From Pseudoduganella namucuonensis (GTDB lineage Bacteria; Pseudomonadota; Gammaproteobacteria; Burkholderiales; Burkholderiaceae_D): a stretch of 64,000 nt of DNA. The notes under the pieces were generated by a model, which made no database searches, was not told the DNA's origin, and saw only the letters and a list, made by a program, of their open reading frames with translations. Position numbers and translations under genes: made by a program. The stretch's first letter is position 1. Each line of letters starts with the position of its first letter. The stretch lies in contig NZ_FPBO01000015.1 of the NCBI RefSeq assembly GCF_900116645.1, positions 101,817-165,816 of the forward strand, in the 5' to 3' direction. Shown one piece after another: positions 26,176 to 34,727 of the stretch.

Positions 26176-26934
26176 ATGACGAACAAGACCGACACCCCCG
26201 CCGCCAAGACCGCCGGCGCGCCGCTCTACCGCCAGCTGGCGGCCACCCTGCGGCAGGAGCTGGAATCCGGCAAATTCGGCGCCAACGCCCCCTTGCCGGC
26301 CGAGCGCGACCTGGCCGCCAGCTTCCAGGTCAGCCGGGACACGGTGCGCAAGGCGATACGCCTGCTGGAGGAACAGGGGGTGCTGTACAGCGACCATGGA
26401 CGCGGCACCTTCGCCGCGCCCGAGGCGGTGCGCCAGATGTCGCGCTTCCTGGACAGCTTCAGCGAGGACACCATCAAGCGCGGCGGCACGCCGGGGCAGC
26501 AAATCCTGTTGATGGAGACGGTGGCGGCCGGCATGGCGATCGCCAGCCTGCTGCAGGCCGAGCCCAGCGCGCCGCTGCTGCGGCTGAAACGGGTGCGCCT
26601 GATGAACGGAGTGCCGGTCGGGCTGCAGGATTCCTATCTGAGGCTGCCGCCGGGCGCGACGCTGGAACGGGAACAGCTGGAGCGTCGCGGCTCGCTGTAC
26701 CGCGTGCTGATCGAGGACCTGGGCATCAAGCCGTCCGAAAGCCTGGAAAGCGTGGGCGCCGTCGCGGCGCTGCCGGAGGAAGCCGGCGTGCTGGGCGTGG
26801 CGCCCGGCACGCCGCTGCTGATCTGCGAGCGGGTGATGCTGTCGGACCGGCGCGAGCCCATCGAGTACTGCGAGATGCGCTATGTGCCGTCCTACCGCTA
26901 CAAAACACGCGTCAATAAATGGAGCCTGGGCTGA
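26176..26934 (+). CDS. GntR-family regulator, HutC subfamily
   Basis: The 252-residue protein has an N-terminal GntR winged helix (PLYRQLAATLRQELESGKFGANAPLPAERDLAASFQVSRDTVRKAIRLLEEQGVLYSDHGRGTF) and a C-terminal UTRA ligand domain (LLRLKRVRLMNGVPVGLQDSYL; LLICERVMLSDRREPIEYCEMRYVPSYRYK). UTRA regulators usually bind phosphorylated sugars or related metabolites. It is divergent from the TonB receptor, and three matching operators lie between them, so it probably represses the receptor and itself until a nucleoside-derived metabolite is present. AGGAGA precedes the ATG. Confidence 0.92.
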   Translation: MTNKTDTPAAKTAGAPLYRQLAATLRQELESGKFGANAPLPAERDLAASFQVSRDTVRKAIRLLEEQGVLYSDHGRGTFAAPEAVRQMSRFLDSFSEDTIKRGGTPGQQILLMETVAAGMAIASLLQAEPSAPLLRLKRVRLMNGVPVGLQDSYLRLPPGATLEREQLERRGSLYRVLIEDLGIKPSESLESVGAVAALPEEAGVLGVAPGTPLLICERVMLSDRREPIEYCEMRYVPSYRYKTRVNKWSLG

Positions 26935-27248
26935 GGCGGCCCGCAAAGGAGGTCCTGTACGCTACCGGATCCGACATCCCCGCGACGGCGGGCGCCCGCT
27001 CGCTTTCCCGCGATGCCGCTGATTCAGTCATGGTCGTCGTCCTCGCGTGTTTCGCCCACGATCCGCCCCCCAGCGAATTGTCGGCCATGAGCGTGCCGAA
27101 ACTGACCAGTGAACACACTGAGACGGTCATCGCTGTCTTCTTTTGCCCGCGCCAGGCGCCGCTTGGCGCCAGCGCGGGTCCACGACGGCACCCGTGCCGC
27201 GGAATCACTAGACTGCGGCGAGGTGTGTTACCGGGCCTCGCTTCCTGC

Positions 27249-27274
27249 CCCAGGCATTGCCTGGGTTTTTTTTT
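27249..27274 (+). terminator. Strong rho-independent terminator (possible sRNA 3' end)
   Basis: CCCAGGC-ATT-GCCTGGG forms a perfect 7-bp stem followed immediately by nine T residues, on the plus strand. Confidence 0.8.
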
Positions 27275-27310
27275 GCGCGCGACGTTAGTAAAACCGGCGC
27301 ATCGGTTACC

Positions 27311-27334
27311 ATATATATTTGTGCAAATATATAT
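27311..27334. repeat. Perfect AT-rich inverted repeat
   Basis: Two 11-bp arms (ATATATATTTG / CAAATATATAT) are separated by TG. In DNA of about 65% GC this is striking. It lies near the 3' end of the MarR gene, away from the expected MarR promoter. Confidence 0.7.
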
Positions 27335-27372
27335 AAGGCAGGCAACACCACCACCCGGGTGGGCGCTAGCCG

Positions 27373-27879
27373 CTACAGCTCGGCAAGAGGAATGCTTGCG
27401 CTGGTTTCGTCCGCGTTGATCAGCGCGATCACCCTGGACAGGTCGGTCTCCAGGCGGGCCAGCGTGGCGGCGTCGAGATGCGCAAGCGCTTCCGGCAGCA
27501 CGCCGGCGAACGGTTGGGGGGCGGCGCGCAACACCTGTATACCGGACTCCTGGATATGCAGGGCGACCGCTCGCCGGTCTCGGCCGCTGCGCTCGGTGGC
27601 AATCAGCTTGCGCGCGATCAGGCCTTTGACGAGGTTGCTGGCGGTTGACTGGTGGATATCGAGGGCGCTGGCGAGGTCGTTCACGCCGATGCCCGGCGTG
27701 GCATTGATCTCGCTCAGCGCCCATAACTGGGCGCCGCCTATCCCCGCCGCGCGCTCGACCTGGCGGAAATGGGTTTTGACGGCATTGAATACGACGCGGA
27801 ACTGGCGCAGGACGCGCGTGGCGGCGACGGGCGCGGCGGGTTCCGTCTGATTGGTGGCGTTGTCTTGAGAGGAGTGCAT
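27373..27879 (-). CDS. MarR-family transcriptional regulator
   Basis: The ~168-residue protein has a MarR winged helix: GAQLWALSEINATPGIGVNDLASALDIHQSTASNLVKGLIARKLIATERSGRDRRAVALHI. The ATG at 27879 is preferred; a longer frame upstream would run into the divergent channel gene. It is transcribed away from the ClC gene with only 64 bases between starts, so control of the channel gene is likely. Confidence 0.88.
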   Translation of the reverse strand: MHSSQDNATNQTEPAAPVAATRVLRQFRVVFNAVKTHFRQVERAAGIGGAQLWALSEINATPGIGVNDLASALDIHQSTASNLVKGLIARKLIATERSGRDRRAVALHIQESGIQVLRAAPQPFAGVLPEALAHLDAATLARLETDLSRVIALINADETSASIPLAEL

Positions 27880-27943
27880 AAGCAATGATAACGGAAAGTT
27901 CCTGCCGCATCGGCACCACCGCGGCTCCCGGCAAGGGGCCGCG

Positions 27944-29257
27944 ATGGAGATGAACCATCGGCCCGAATGGCGGGCGGCGCTGCGCAAGCAGTTTCTCGAC
28001 TTGCACCCATGGCATGCGCGCGGCGCGGTCGCCGCCGCCGCCGTCCTTGCCGGACTGAGCGTGGTAGGCTTCACGTGGCTATCCGAGCACGCGCTGACGC
28101 TGTTCTTCCGGCTGCAAAGCGCCTGCTGGTGGGGGCCGCTGTTGTGGACGCCGCTCTGCACGGTCCTGATCGTTTGGCTGACGCGGCTTTACGTCCCCGG
28201 CGCGGCAGGTTCTGGCATTCCACAGGCGATGGCCGCGCTGGAAACGGGGCTGGATCCAGTCAAGCGGGGATTGTTTGTATCGTTGAAGCTGAGTGTCGCC
28301 AAGATTTTCCTCACGGCGTGGGGCTTGCTCGGTGGGCTTTCGATGGGACGCGAGGGACCATCCGTCCAAATCGCCGCCGGTGTGATGCTGCTCGCCCGGC
28401 GTCTCGCGCCGCGGGACGCGCGGCCGTCGCCGCACACCCTGCTGGTTGCCGGTGGCGCCGCCGGCATCGCGGCCGCCTTCAATACGCCTTTGGCCGGGAT
28501 CATGTTCGCCATCGAGGAACTGTCGCGTACGCCGGAGCACCGCAATAGCGCTCTGATTGTCACCGCCATTGTGCTCGCGGGACTGGTTTCGGTGTCGTTT
28601 CACGGCAACGCGACCTACTTCGGCGTGATCCATGCGTCCGCTATCGGCCTGCCGTTATTCTGGTCGGGATTGATGGTCACGCTGGCATGCGGCGTGGCGG
28701 GCGGCATTTTCTCGCGCTTGTTGATCGTCTCGCTGAGTGGCGATGGGCGCGACCTCGCCAGCGGCCTGCGCGCGCGCCATCCCGTATTGTTTGCCGGACT
28801 ATGCGGCTTGGCGGTGGCGGTGCTGGGCGTGGTGACAGCGGGGGCCACTTTCGGCAGCGGTTATGCCGCGACCCGTTCCATGGTCGACGGCGCCGGTGGC
28901 ATGCCCGCGTCCTATCCCTTGTTTAAATTCATCGCCACCTGGCTGAGCGCATGGTCGGGAGCGCCGGCCGGCATTTTCGCGCCATCGTTGGCGATCGGAG
29001 CGGGATTGGGGAACGATGTGGCCATGCTGATCAATGCGGCGCCCACCCCGGCGCTCATCGGATTGGGCATGGTCGGGTTTCTGGCGGCGGTCACGCAGGC
29101 GCCATTGACGTCCTTCATTATCGTGATGGAGATGGTTGACGGACACGCGATGGTGCTAAGTCTGATGGCCTGCGCCCTGGTCGCAAGCGCCATATCACGC
29201 GCCATCAGCCCGCCCCTTTACGCCACACTTGCCGGTTTCCAACTCCGGCGAATATGA
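27944..29257 (+). CDS. ClC-family chloride channel/antiporter
   Basis: The 437-residue membrane protein has about ten hydrophobic segments and the ClC selectivity motifs GSGIPQ (after residue 85), GREGPSVQ (with the gating Glu) and GSGYAATRSMVDGAG in place of the usual GxFxP region. AGGAAGIAAAFNTPLAGIMFAIEEL-type sequence is also present. There is no C-terminal CBS domain. It moves chloride, perhaps in exchange for protons. It is divergent from the MarR gene. Confidence 0.9.
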   Translation: MEMNHRPEWRAALRKQFLDLHPWHARGAVAAAAVLAGLSVVGFTWLSEHALTLFFRLQSACWWGPLLWTPLCTVLIVWLTRLYVPGAAGSGIPQAMAALETGLDPVKRGLFVSLKLSVAKIFLTAWGLLGGLSMGREGPSVQIAAGVMLLARRLAPRDARPSPHTLLVAGGAAGIAAAFNTPLAGIMFAIEELSRTPEHRNSALIVTAIVLAGLVSVSFHGNATYFGVIHASAIGLPLFWSGLMVTLACGVAGGIFSRLLIVSLSGDGRDLASGLRARHPVLFAGLCGLAVAVLGVVTAGATFGSGYAATRSMVDGAGGMPASYPLFKFIATWLSAWSGAPAGIFAPSLAIGAGLGNDVAMLINAAPTPALIGLGMVGFLAAVTQAPLTSFIIVMEMVDGHAMVLSLMACALVASAISRAISPPLYATLAGFQLRRI

Positions 29258-29390
29258 GGAACACGGGCCTGGACCGGAGCGAGCCGCCAGTGCGGCGGGC
29301 CAGTCAAACCGACCTCACCGTCGCGCCGGGTATGGAGGAACGACGGTTTGGCCGCTACGCCGTGCCTCGCTGGCGAATGCGCTTGCGGCC

Positions 29391-31124
29391 TCAATCGGGC
29401 GCGGGACCGTCAATCCGGGCCAGGAGGGCGGCCCGCTCCTGTTCCATGTGAAATCCCGCCGTCCCCATCGGCATGCCGGCCGCCCTCAAGGCGAAACTGG
29501 CAAGCTGCAGACCGGACTCGATCGCCCCGGAAACCACCTCGGTCGCGCCGGCGGCCTTGAGCGCCCGCGCATGCTTTTCGTCGCGCGCCCTGGCCAGCAG
29601 GCACAGCCCGGGATAGTGCCGCCGCAACGCCCTGACCGCATGCAGGGCCGCCCGCGGATCGTCCATGGTCAGCACCACGCAAGCGGCGTGCGTGCTGCCC
29701 ATACGCCGCAATAGCTCGGGCATGGAGGCGTCGCCGGAGAACACGCAGTCCTCCCGCCGTCGGCGCCTGGCGTCCTCGACCACATGACGGTCGCGTTCGA
29801 CCGCCATGTAGCTGATTCCCTGGCGGCCGAGGACATCGGCGATCAGCTGTCCAACCCGGCCGTAACCGCCAATGATGATATGCCCCGTGAGCTGGCCGGC
29901 CTCTTCCGGGCTCTGGACGGCGGAGCCCGGTCCGGCGCCGGCCCGCCGGGCGATGACGGCGCCGGCCGCGGCGGCGCCCGGGGCGAGCAGCATGCTCAGG
30001 CCCACCACCAGCAGGAAAAACTGGCTGCTGGCCGCTGTCAGCAGTTGCGTGCTGACGGCGTAGGCCAGGATGATGAAGGCGAACTCCCCGCCCTGACCCA
30101 GCAACAGCCCTCCCTGCAACGCGGCCGCCCAGCCTAGCGGCGAGAGCAATAACATGACCACCAGCGCCTTCACCGCCAGCAGGCCCAGCACGGACGCGGG
30201 CAGCAGGAGCGGGAATTCGGCGGCCAGACGCAAATCGATCTCCATGCCAACCGACATGAAGAACAAGCCCATCAACAGTCCTTTGAACGGTTCGACGATG
30301 ATCTCGACCTCGTACTGGAACTCGGTGTCGGCCAGCAGCAGGCCCGCCAGCAAGGCCCCCAACGCCAGCGACAGGCCGCTGGCCGCGGTCAAGGCGGCTA
30401 TTCCCAAGGTCAGCAGCAGGATGAGCGCGACGAACACCTCCGGCTGCCGCTGGACGGCGGCCGAGGAGAACAGGGGCCTGGCGACACGCCGCCCCGCCAC
30501 GTAAAGCAGCGCGATGGCCGCGGCCGCCTTCGCGATCGCCGCCAGAAGCGCCCACCACAGCGCCTCGCCGCCATCGCCGGCGAGCCCCTCGACCAGGATC
30601 AAGGCCGGGACCACGGCCAGGTCCTGCAACATCAGGATGGCGAAGCACTTCTGGCCCAGCGCTGTTTTCAGGGCGTGCTGTTTGCCCAGCAGCGCCATCG
30701 CCACGGCGGTGCTGGACATCGCCAGCGTCATGCCGATCGCCATGGCGGCCGCGGGCGGGTTGCCGAACGCGAAAGCGATCAGCCCGATCGCGCCGGCCGT
30801 GATCGTCACTTGCGCGACGCCGGTGCCGAACACGTCGCGCCGCATGGCCCACAGCCGGGTTGGCGAGAGCTCCAAGCCGATCATGAACATCAGGAACACG
30901 ATGCCCAGCTCCCCCAGCGGCTTGATCCGGTCGACGTCCTGGAACGCCACCAGCGACAGCCAGGGCAGTTCGCCGGCCCAGCCGCCTATGCCGTGCGGAC
31001 CAAGACAAATCCCTATCATCAGAAAGCCCAGCATCTGGTTGACCCGCAGCCGCTGCAGCATGGGCACCAGAATTCCCGCCAAGGCCAGGAACAATAGTGC
31101 CTCACGTAGATGGTATGCTGACAT
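29391..31124 (-). CDS. Kef-type monovalent cation:proton antiporter with RCK domain
   Basis: The ~577-residue protein starts at MSAYHLREALLF; the upstream extension of the frame is not protein-like. About twelve hydrophobic helices form a CPA2 exchanger (VFLMFMIGLELSPTRLW; LAMSSTAVAMALLGKQ; LQDLAVVPALIL; LFFMSVGMEIDLRL; QGGEFAFIILAYAV). A cytoplasmic TrkA-N/RCK domain follows (GHIIIGGYGRVGQLIADVLG; VFSGDASMPELLRRMG). It resembles KefB/KefC, which export K+ in exchange for H+ under NAD(H) or glutathione-adduct control. Confidence 0.92.
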   Translation of the reverse strand: MSAYHLREALLFLALAGILVPMLQRLRVNQMLGFLMIGICLGPHGIGGWAGELPWLSLVAFQDVDRIKPLGELGIVFLMFMIGLELSPTRLWAMRRDVFGTGVAQVTITAGAIGLIAFAFGNPPAAAMAIGMTLAMSSTAVAMALLGKQHALKTALGQKCFAILMLQDLAVVPALILVEGLAGDGGEALWWALLAAIAKAAAAIALLYVAGRRVARPLFSSAAVQRQPEVFVALILLLTLGIAALTAASGLSLALGALLAGLLLADTEFQYEVEIIVEPFKGLLMGLFFMSVGMEIDLRLAAEFPLLLPASVLGLLAVKALVVMLLLSPLGWAAALQGGLLLGQGGEFAFIILAYAVSTQLLTAASSQFFLLVVGLSMLLAPGAAAAGAVIARRAGAGPGSAVQSPEEAGQLTGHIIIGGYGRVGQLIADVLGRQGISYMAVERDRHVVEDARRRRREDCVFSGDASMPELLRRMGSTHAACVVLTMDDPRAALHAVRALRRHYPGLCLLARARDEKHARALKAAGATEVVSGAIESGLQLASFALRAAGMPMGTAGFHMEQERAALLARIDGPAPD

Positions 31125-31158
31125 GCAGGGCCCGGAGTCCCGTAGGGTTGAGTCGATT

Positions 31159-32472
31159 TTAGGGGCAGGACGGCGTTGGCACAAGCGCGGCATGTCCACA
31201 TTCGGTGGGCGGCCCCGGTGCGTCCTCCGATGGAGTTGATCGGACGCGGCTTCGTCGTCCTGTGCATGCCGCTGGCCGACCTGTTGCGCACACAAGGCCC
31301 CCCCCTTGTATTCGGTCCGGGCCTCCCTTCGCTTTCAGCCACAAGAACCCGGCGATGCCGGAGATCAGCGACGCGGTCAGGATCGCTATCTTCGCCGCGT
31401 TGACGATGCCTGGCTGTCCCGGGAACGCCAGGTTCGTAATGAATATCGACATGGTGAAACCAATTCCGCCCAGCAGTCCGGCGCCGAACACGTGGCGCCA
31501 TGCGAGGTCCGAAGGCAGGCGGCTGATGCCCAGGGCGACCGCGGCGGCGCAGGCAAGGACGATACCGACCGGTTTCCCGACCGCCAGTCCAAGGATGATC
31601 CCTAAACTGTTCGACGACAGCAAGTCCTGCGCCCAATTGCTACCGATCACAATGCCAGTGTTGGCAAGGGCGAACGCCGGCAGAATGACGAACGCCACCG
31701 GCTTATGCAGGTAGTGCTCGAGGCGATGCGACGGCGACGTGTCGTCGTCTTGCTTGGCAGAGTAAGGGATCGCGAACGCGAGCAGCACCCCAGCGACGGT
31801 AGCGTGTACCCCCGACTTGAGCATCAGGAACCACATCAGCGCGCCGCCCACCAGGTACGGAGTCAAGGCCATCACCCGCAGAGCGCGATTCATCAGCAAC
31901 AGCGCGGTGAAGACTGCCAGTGCGCCCGTCAGGTAGGCGAATGACAGCTTCGCGGTGTAAAACAATGCGATCACCACGATCGCACCGAGGTCGTCCATTA
32001 CCGCCAGTGCGGCAAGAAAAACCTTCAGCGATGCGGGTACTTTACTGCCAAGCAAGGCAATCACGCCAAGCGCAAATGCGATGTCGGTGGCCATCGGAAT
32101 ACCAAGGCCGGCTTGTGTGGCCGAACCGTTGTTCAGGCCGAAATGGATCAGGGCGGGCACGGCGATACCGCCCGCCGCCGCCAGCATGGGCAGCAGGGCT
32201 TTCTTGATGTCCGACAGTTCACCGTTGTACAACTCGCGCTCCAGTTCAAGCCCGATGAGCAGGAAAAATATGGCCATCAGCGCATCGTTGACCCACAATT
32301 CGATGCTCAGACCGGCAACCTGCGCATGCCAAAATCCAAGGTAGGCGCCACCGACCGGCGAGTTCGCGATCGCCAGCGAAATCAGCGTGCACAGGATCAG
32401 GACAATGCCGCCGGCCTTTCCGGAGTTGACAAATTCCTTGAATGTTCGCGACAGGGGAATCTCAATCTGCAT
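31159..32472 (-). CDS. nhaA: Na+/H+ antiporter NhaA with an unusual C-terminal extension
   Basis: The 437-residue protein has eleven or so helices and the NhaA core: PLSRTFKEFVNSGKAGGIVLI at the start, LIGLELERELYNGEL, GLGIPMATDIAFALGVIALLG and DDLGAIVVIALFYTAKL with the Na+-binding Asp pair. NhaA proteins are normally about 390 residues. Here the last helix (ISGIAGFLWLKAKG) is followed by ~45 Arg/Pro/Cys-rich residues unlike the family, as if the stop codon was lost by a frameshift. The gene has somewhat lower GC than its neighbours. It follows the nearby Kef gene's orientation. Confidence 0.9.
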   Translation of the reverse strand: MQIEIPLSRTFKEFVNSGKAGGIVLILCTLISLAIANSPVGGAYLGFWHAQVAGLSIELWVNDALMAIFFLLIGLELERELYNGELSDIKKALLPMLAAAGGIAVPALIHFGLNNGSATQAGLGIPMATDIAFALGVIALLGSKVPASLKVFLAALAVMDDLGAIVVIALFYTAKLSFAYLTGALAVFTALLLMNRALRVMALTPYLVGGALMWFLMLKSGVHATVAGVLLAFAIPYSAKQDDDTSPSHRLEHYLHKPVAFVILPAFALANTGIVIGSNWAQDLLSSNSLGIILGLAVGKPVGIVLACAAAVALGISRLPSDLAWRHVFGAGLLGGIGFTMSIFITNLAFPGQPGIVNAAKIAILTASLISGIAGFLWLKAKGGPDRIQGGGLVCATGRPAACTGRRSRVRSTPSEDAPGPPTECGHAALVPTPSCP

Positions 32473-32983
32473 GGTTGTGTCTTTCGAAGCCGGGCATCCG
32501 CGCGCTATCGGCTTCGCAGACCAATCGTAAGAAGAACGCGCTCAAGGAGCCGGCAAAGGCTCTCGCCTGCTGGGAAATGAGAACCGTCCTGGCGCAGGAG
32601 GTCGCTCGAAGGGGAGATGGAACCAGACCAACGGGGGCCGTCGAGCGTTCGGTGGGGAAAAATAATCCGGCGGCGGAACCACCATACGCTAAATGAAGAG
32701 TAGTTTGCATAGGTCGCGATGTAGCCGCGTGGCGGCCCGACCATCGCAAATCCTGTCATACCTGGACGGTATGATCACCCTGTGGGGATTCTAGCATAGT
32801 GATGCCAATAAACTTGGGTCATCCGGCATAGCACGATGGCGCGTTCTTTCCTTGGCGAGCTTGTACGCGTCGCGGTCTTGCCCGAGCACCTAGCCGGCCT
32901 GGGACAAAAAAACATTGCCTGACTGGTTGCCCCTGGAAAGCCGTCTCGCCCCCCACGATCCCATCTTGGTAAAACGAGGTAAA
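32473..32983. other. Intergenic region between nhaA and the integrated element
   Basis: About 510 bases upstream of nhaA contain no credible gene. The minus-strand nhaA leader must lie here. I could not recognise a known riboswitch by eye. Confidence 0.4.
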
Positions 32984-33046
32984 TTCTTGATTTTATTGGT
33001 CTGCCCAGCAGGAATCGAACCTGCGACCCTCGGCTTAGAAGGCCGA
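32984..33046. repeat. attL: 63-bp repeat containing the 3' part of tRNA-Arg
   Basis: Identical over 63 bases to 47518-47580. It holds the minus-strand tRNA-Arg 3' half from the anticodon arm through the CCA end plus 13 bases beyond. The sequence to its right does not continue the tRNA, so this is a duplicate made by integration, not a functional tRNA. Confidence 0.95.
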
Positions 33047-33165
33047 ACAAGCATACTTTCCCATACCTTCCGCATCCGTTATAAAGTCCTGATTTTATTG
33101 GAAAATCTCCCATATCCCGGCCAATCTAGTGCCTCAATCGCTGTCGATTCTTTCCCATGGTTTGC

Positions 33166-33171
33166 TATAAT
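33166..33171 (+). promoter_or_regulatory. -10 element of the integrase promoter
   Basis: A perfect TATAAT lies 48 bases before the GTG start of the integrase. No good -35 hexamer is visible 17 bases upstream. A transcript starting near 33178 could not use the ATG at 33180 with a ribosome-binding site, which supports the GTG start. Confidence 0.55.
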
Positions 33172-33173
33172 TT

Positions 33174-33203
33174 GCCTACATGACGCCTACACGGGCGCCT
33201 ACA
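33174..33203 (+). repeat. Three GCCTACA direct repeats, putative integrase arm-type sites
   Basis: GCCTACA occurs at 33174-33180, 33185-33191 and 33197-33203, spaced 11 and 12 bases, i.e. about one helical turn. The same word recurs next to attR at 47456-47473. Overlap with the integrase promoter would allow autoregulation. Confidence 0.6.
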
Positions 33204-33218
33204 CGAGGAGTTCGCGCA

Positions 33219-34583
33219 GTGGCAAAGATCAATTTCACAGCAGACCGGGTAGCGAACTTTCAGTGCGACCCAGGCAAGCAGCAATCCATATTCTGGGATG
33301 CCAAAACCCCAGGCCTGGGCCTTCGCGTCACCGCAGGCGGCGCCAAGTCTTATATCTTCGAAACACGCCTGAATGGCAAAACCCTGCGCATCACGATTGG
33401 CGACGTCCGCACCTGGACGGTGGCGAAAGCTCAGGCGGAAGCGACACACCATAAGGCGCAGACCGACAAGGGTTCGGATCCGCGTGAGCTGCGCGCGGAG
33501 CAACAGGCAAAGGCTGAGGCGACGCGTGCAGAAGCCAAGAGGCACGATTTGACGCTGGGCGACGTGTGGCCGCTCTACTTGGCCGCCCGCAAGCCGCGCT
33601 GGGGCGAACGCCACTATCAGGACCATGTGAACTTGGCCGCCGAGGGCGGACAGCCCAAGAAGCGCGGCAAGGGCGAAACCGTGGCAGGCCCACTGGCCCC
33701 CCTCATGCCTCTGCGACTGTCCGAGCTTACGCCGACGAGGATTGCGGAATGGCTCGAAGCAGAAGCGGCCGCCCGACCAACCAATGCCGCGCAGAGCTTT
33801 CGAAAGTTGCGCGCATTGATTCGATGGGCTGACAACATGCCCGCGTATCATGGGATTATTCCGTCACAGGCATACAGCGCCAGCAACGTGCGCGACGTGC
33901 TGCCGGCAAACCGCACGAAGGATGGCGACAGCCTGCAGCGTGAACAGCTACAGGACTGGTTTGCAGCAGTTCGGAAAATCCCCAATCCAACCATCAATTA
34001 TTACTTGCAAGGATTACTGCTCACCGGCGCCCGCCGCGACGAGTTGGCCGGCCTTCGTTGGGCCGAGGTAGACTTTCAATGGCGCAGCCTCAGCATTCGG
34101 GACAAGGTAGAGGGAACGCGCACGATTCCGCTCACCCCTTACTTTGCCAGCCTGCTGGTGGAGCTGAAACGCATCAATGAAACGCCGCCGAACGTAAGGC
34201 AAGTGAGGAAACTGGATGCCGCTGGCAAAGAATGGGCGCCCTCCCCTTGGGTGTTCAGTAGCAGCACCGCCGCCAGTGGCCGCCTGGTCGAGCCGCGAAT
34301 TGCACACACGAACGCGCTTGAGGCCGCTGGCCTGCCTCACGTATCGCTACACGGCCTGCGCCGGTCCTTCGGCACCTTGTGCGAATGGGTGGAGGTGCCC
34401 AGCGGCGTGTCGGCCCAAATCATGGGCCATAAGCCCAGCGCCCTGGCGGAAAAGCACTACCGCCGCCGGCCCATCGACATGCTTCGCAAGTGGCACGACC
34501 AGATTGAGGTGTGGATGCTGGAGCAGGCCGGCATCGAGTTCAAGCCAGCGCCAGCAGGCCTACGAGTGGTCGCCGCCTCCTGA
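33219..34583 (+). CDS. int: Tyrosine site-specific integrase (P4-type)
   Basis: The ~454-residue protein has an N-terminal DUF4102-like arm-binding domain (AKINFTADRVANFQC; ILWDAKTPGLGLRVTAGGAKSYIF-like segment with a Phe-Trp-Asp start), a core-binding domain and a C-terminal catalytic domain. Catalytic residues visible from the GTG start are Arg272 (TGARRDEL), the HGLR box (His378, Arg381) and the Tyr414 nucleophile in AEKHYRRR. It would recombine attP with the tRNA-Arg 3' end. The GTG is preferred over the ATG at 33180 because GAGGAG lies 8 bases before it and the promoter -10 box is too close to the ATG. It is transcribed into the element. Confidence 0.92.
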   Translation: MAKINFTADRVANFQCDPGKQQSIFWDAKTPGLGLRVTAGGAKSYIFETRLNGKTLRITIGDVRTWTVAKAQAEATHHKAQTDKGSDPRELRAEQQAKAEATRAEAKRHDLTLGDVWPLYLAARKPRWGERHYQDHVNLAAEGGQPKKRGKGETVAGPLAPLMPLRLSELTPTRIAEWLEAEAAARPTNAAQSFRKLRALIRWADNMPAYHGIIPSQAYSASNVRDVLPANRTKDGDSLQREQLQDWFAAVRKIPNPTINYYLQGLLLTGARRDELAGLRWAEVDFQWRSLSIRDKVEGTRTIPLTPYFASLLVELKRINETPPNVRQVRKLDAAGKEWAPSPWVFSSSTAASGRLVEPRIAHTNALEAAGLPHVSLHGLRRSFGTLCEWVEVPSGVSAQIMGHKPSALAEKHYRRRPIDMLRKWHDQIEVWMLEQAGIEFKPAPAGLRVVAAS

Positions 34584-34727
34584 GACCCACGCGCGCCGGC
34601 GCGCACCGCGCCGCAAGCCGCGCTACACTGTTTCACCACGGCCTAGCTTTAGCGGGCGAAAAGCTGGCTCCTTCACCAGCCTGGCCGTGGTCCCTTTTCA
34701 ATGAAGGCGACACCTGAAGGGGTGCCA

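Larger units (their letters stand above)
26935..27372. other. 438-bp intergenic region with a terminator and an AT-rich palindrome
   Basis: This region separates the convergent GntR and MarR genes. It holds a strong terminator hairpin at 27249-27274 and a perfect AT-rich inverted repeat at 27311-27334, annotated separately. No ORF with a good ribosome-binding site was found. The terminator lies 315 bases after the GntR stop, so a separate small RNA could end there. Confidence 0.5.

Noticed and set aside
32473..32760. Possible cation riboswitch (nhaA-I/II type) in the nhaA leader
   Set aside because: The position would fit, but I could not identify the conserved core by eye; a covariance-model search would decide.
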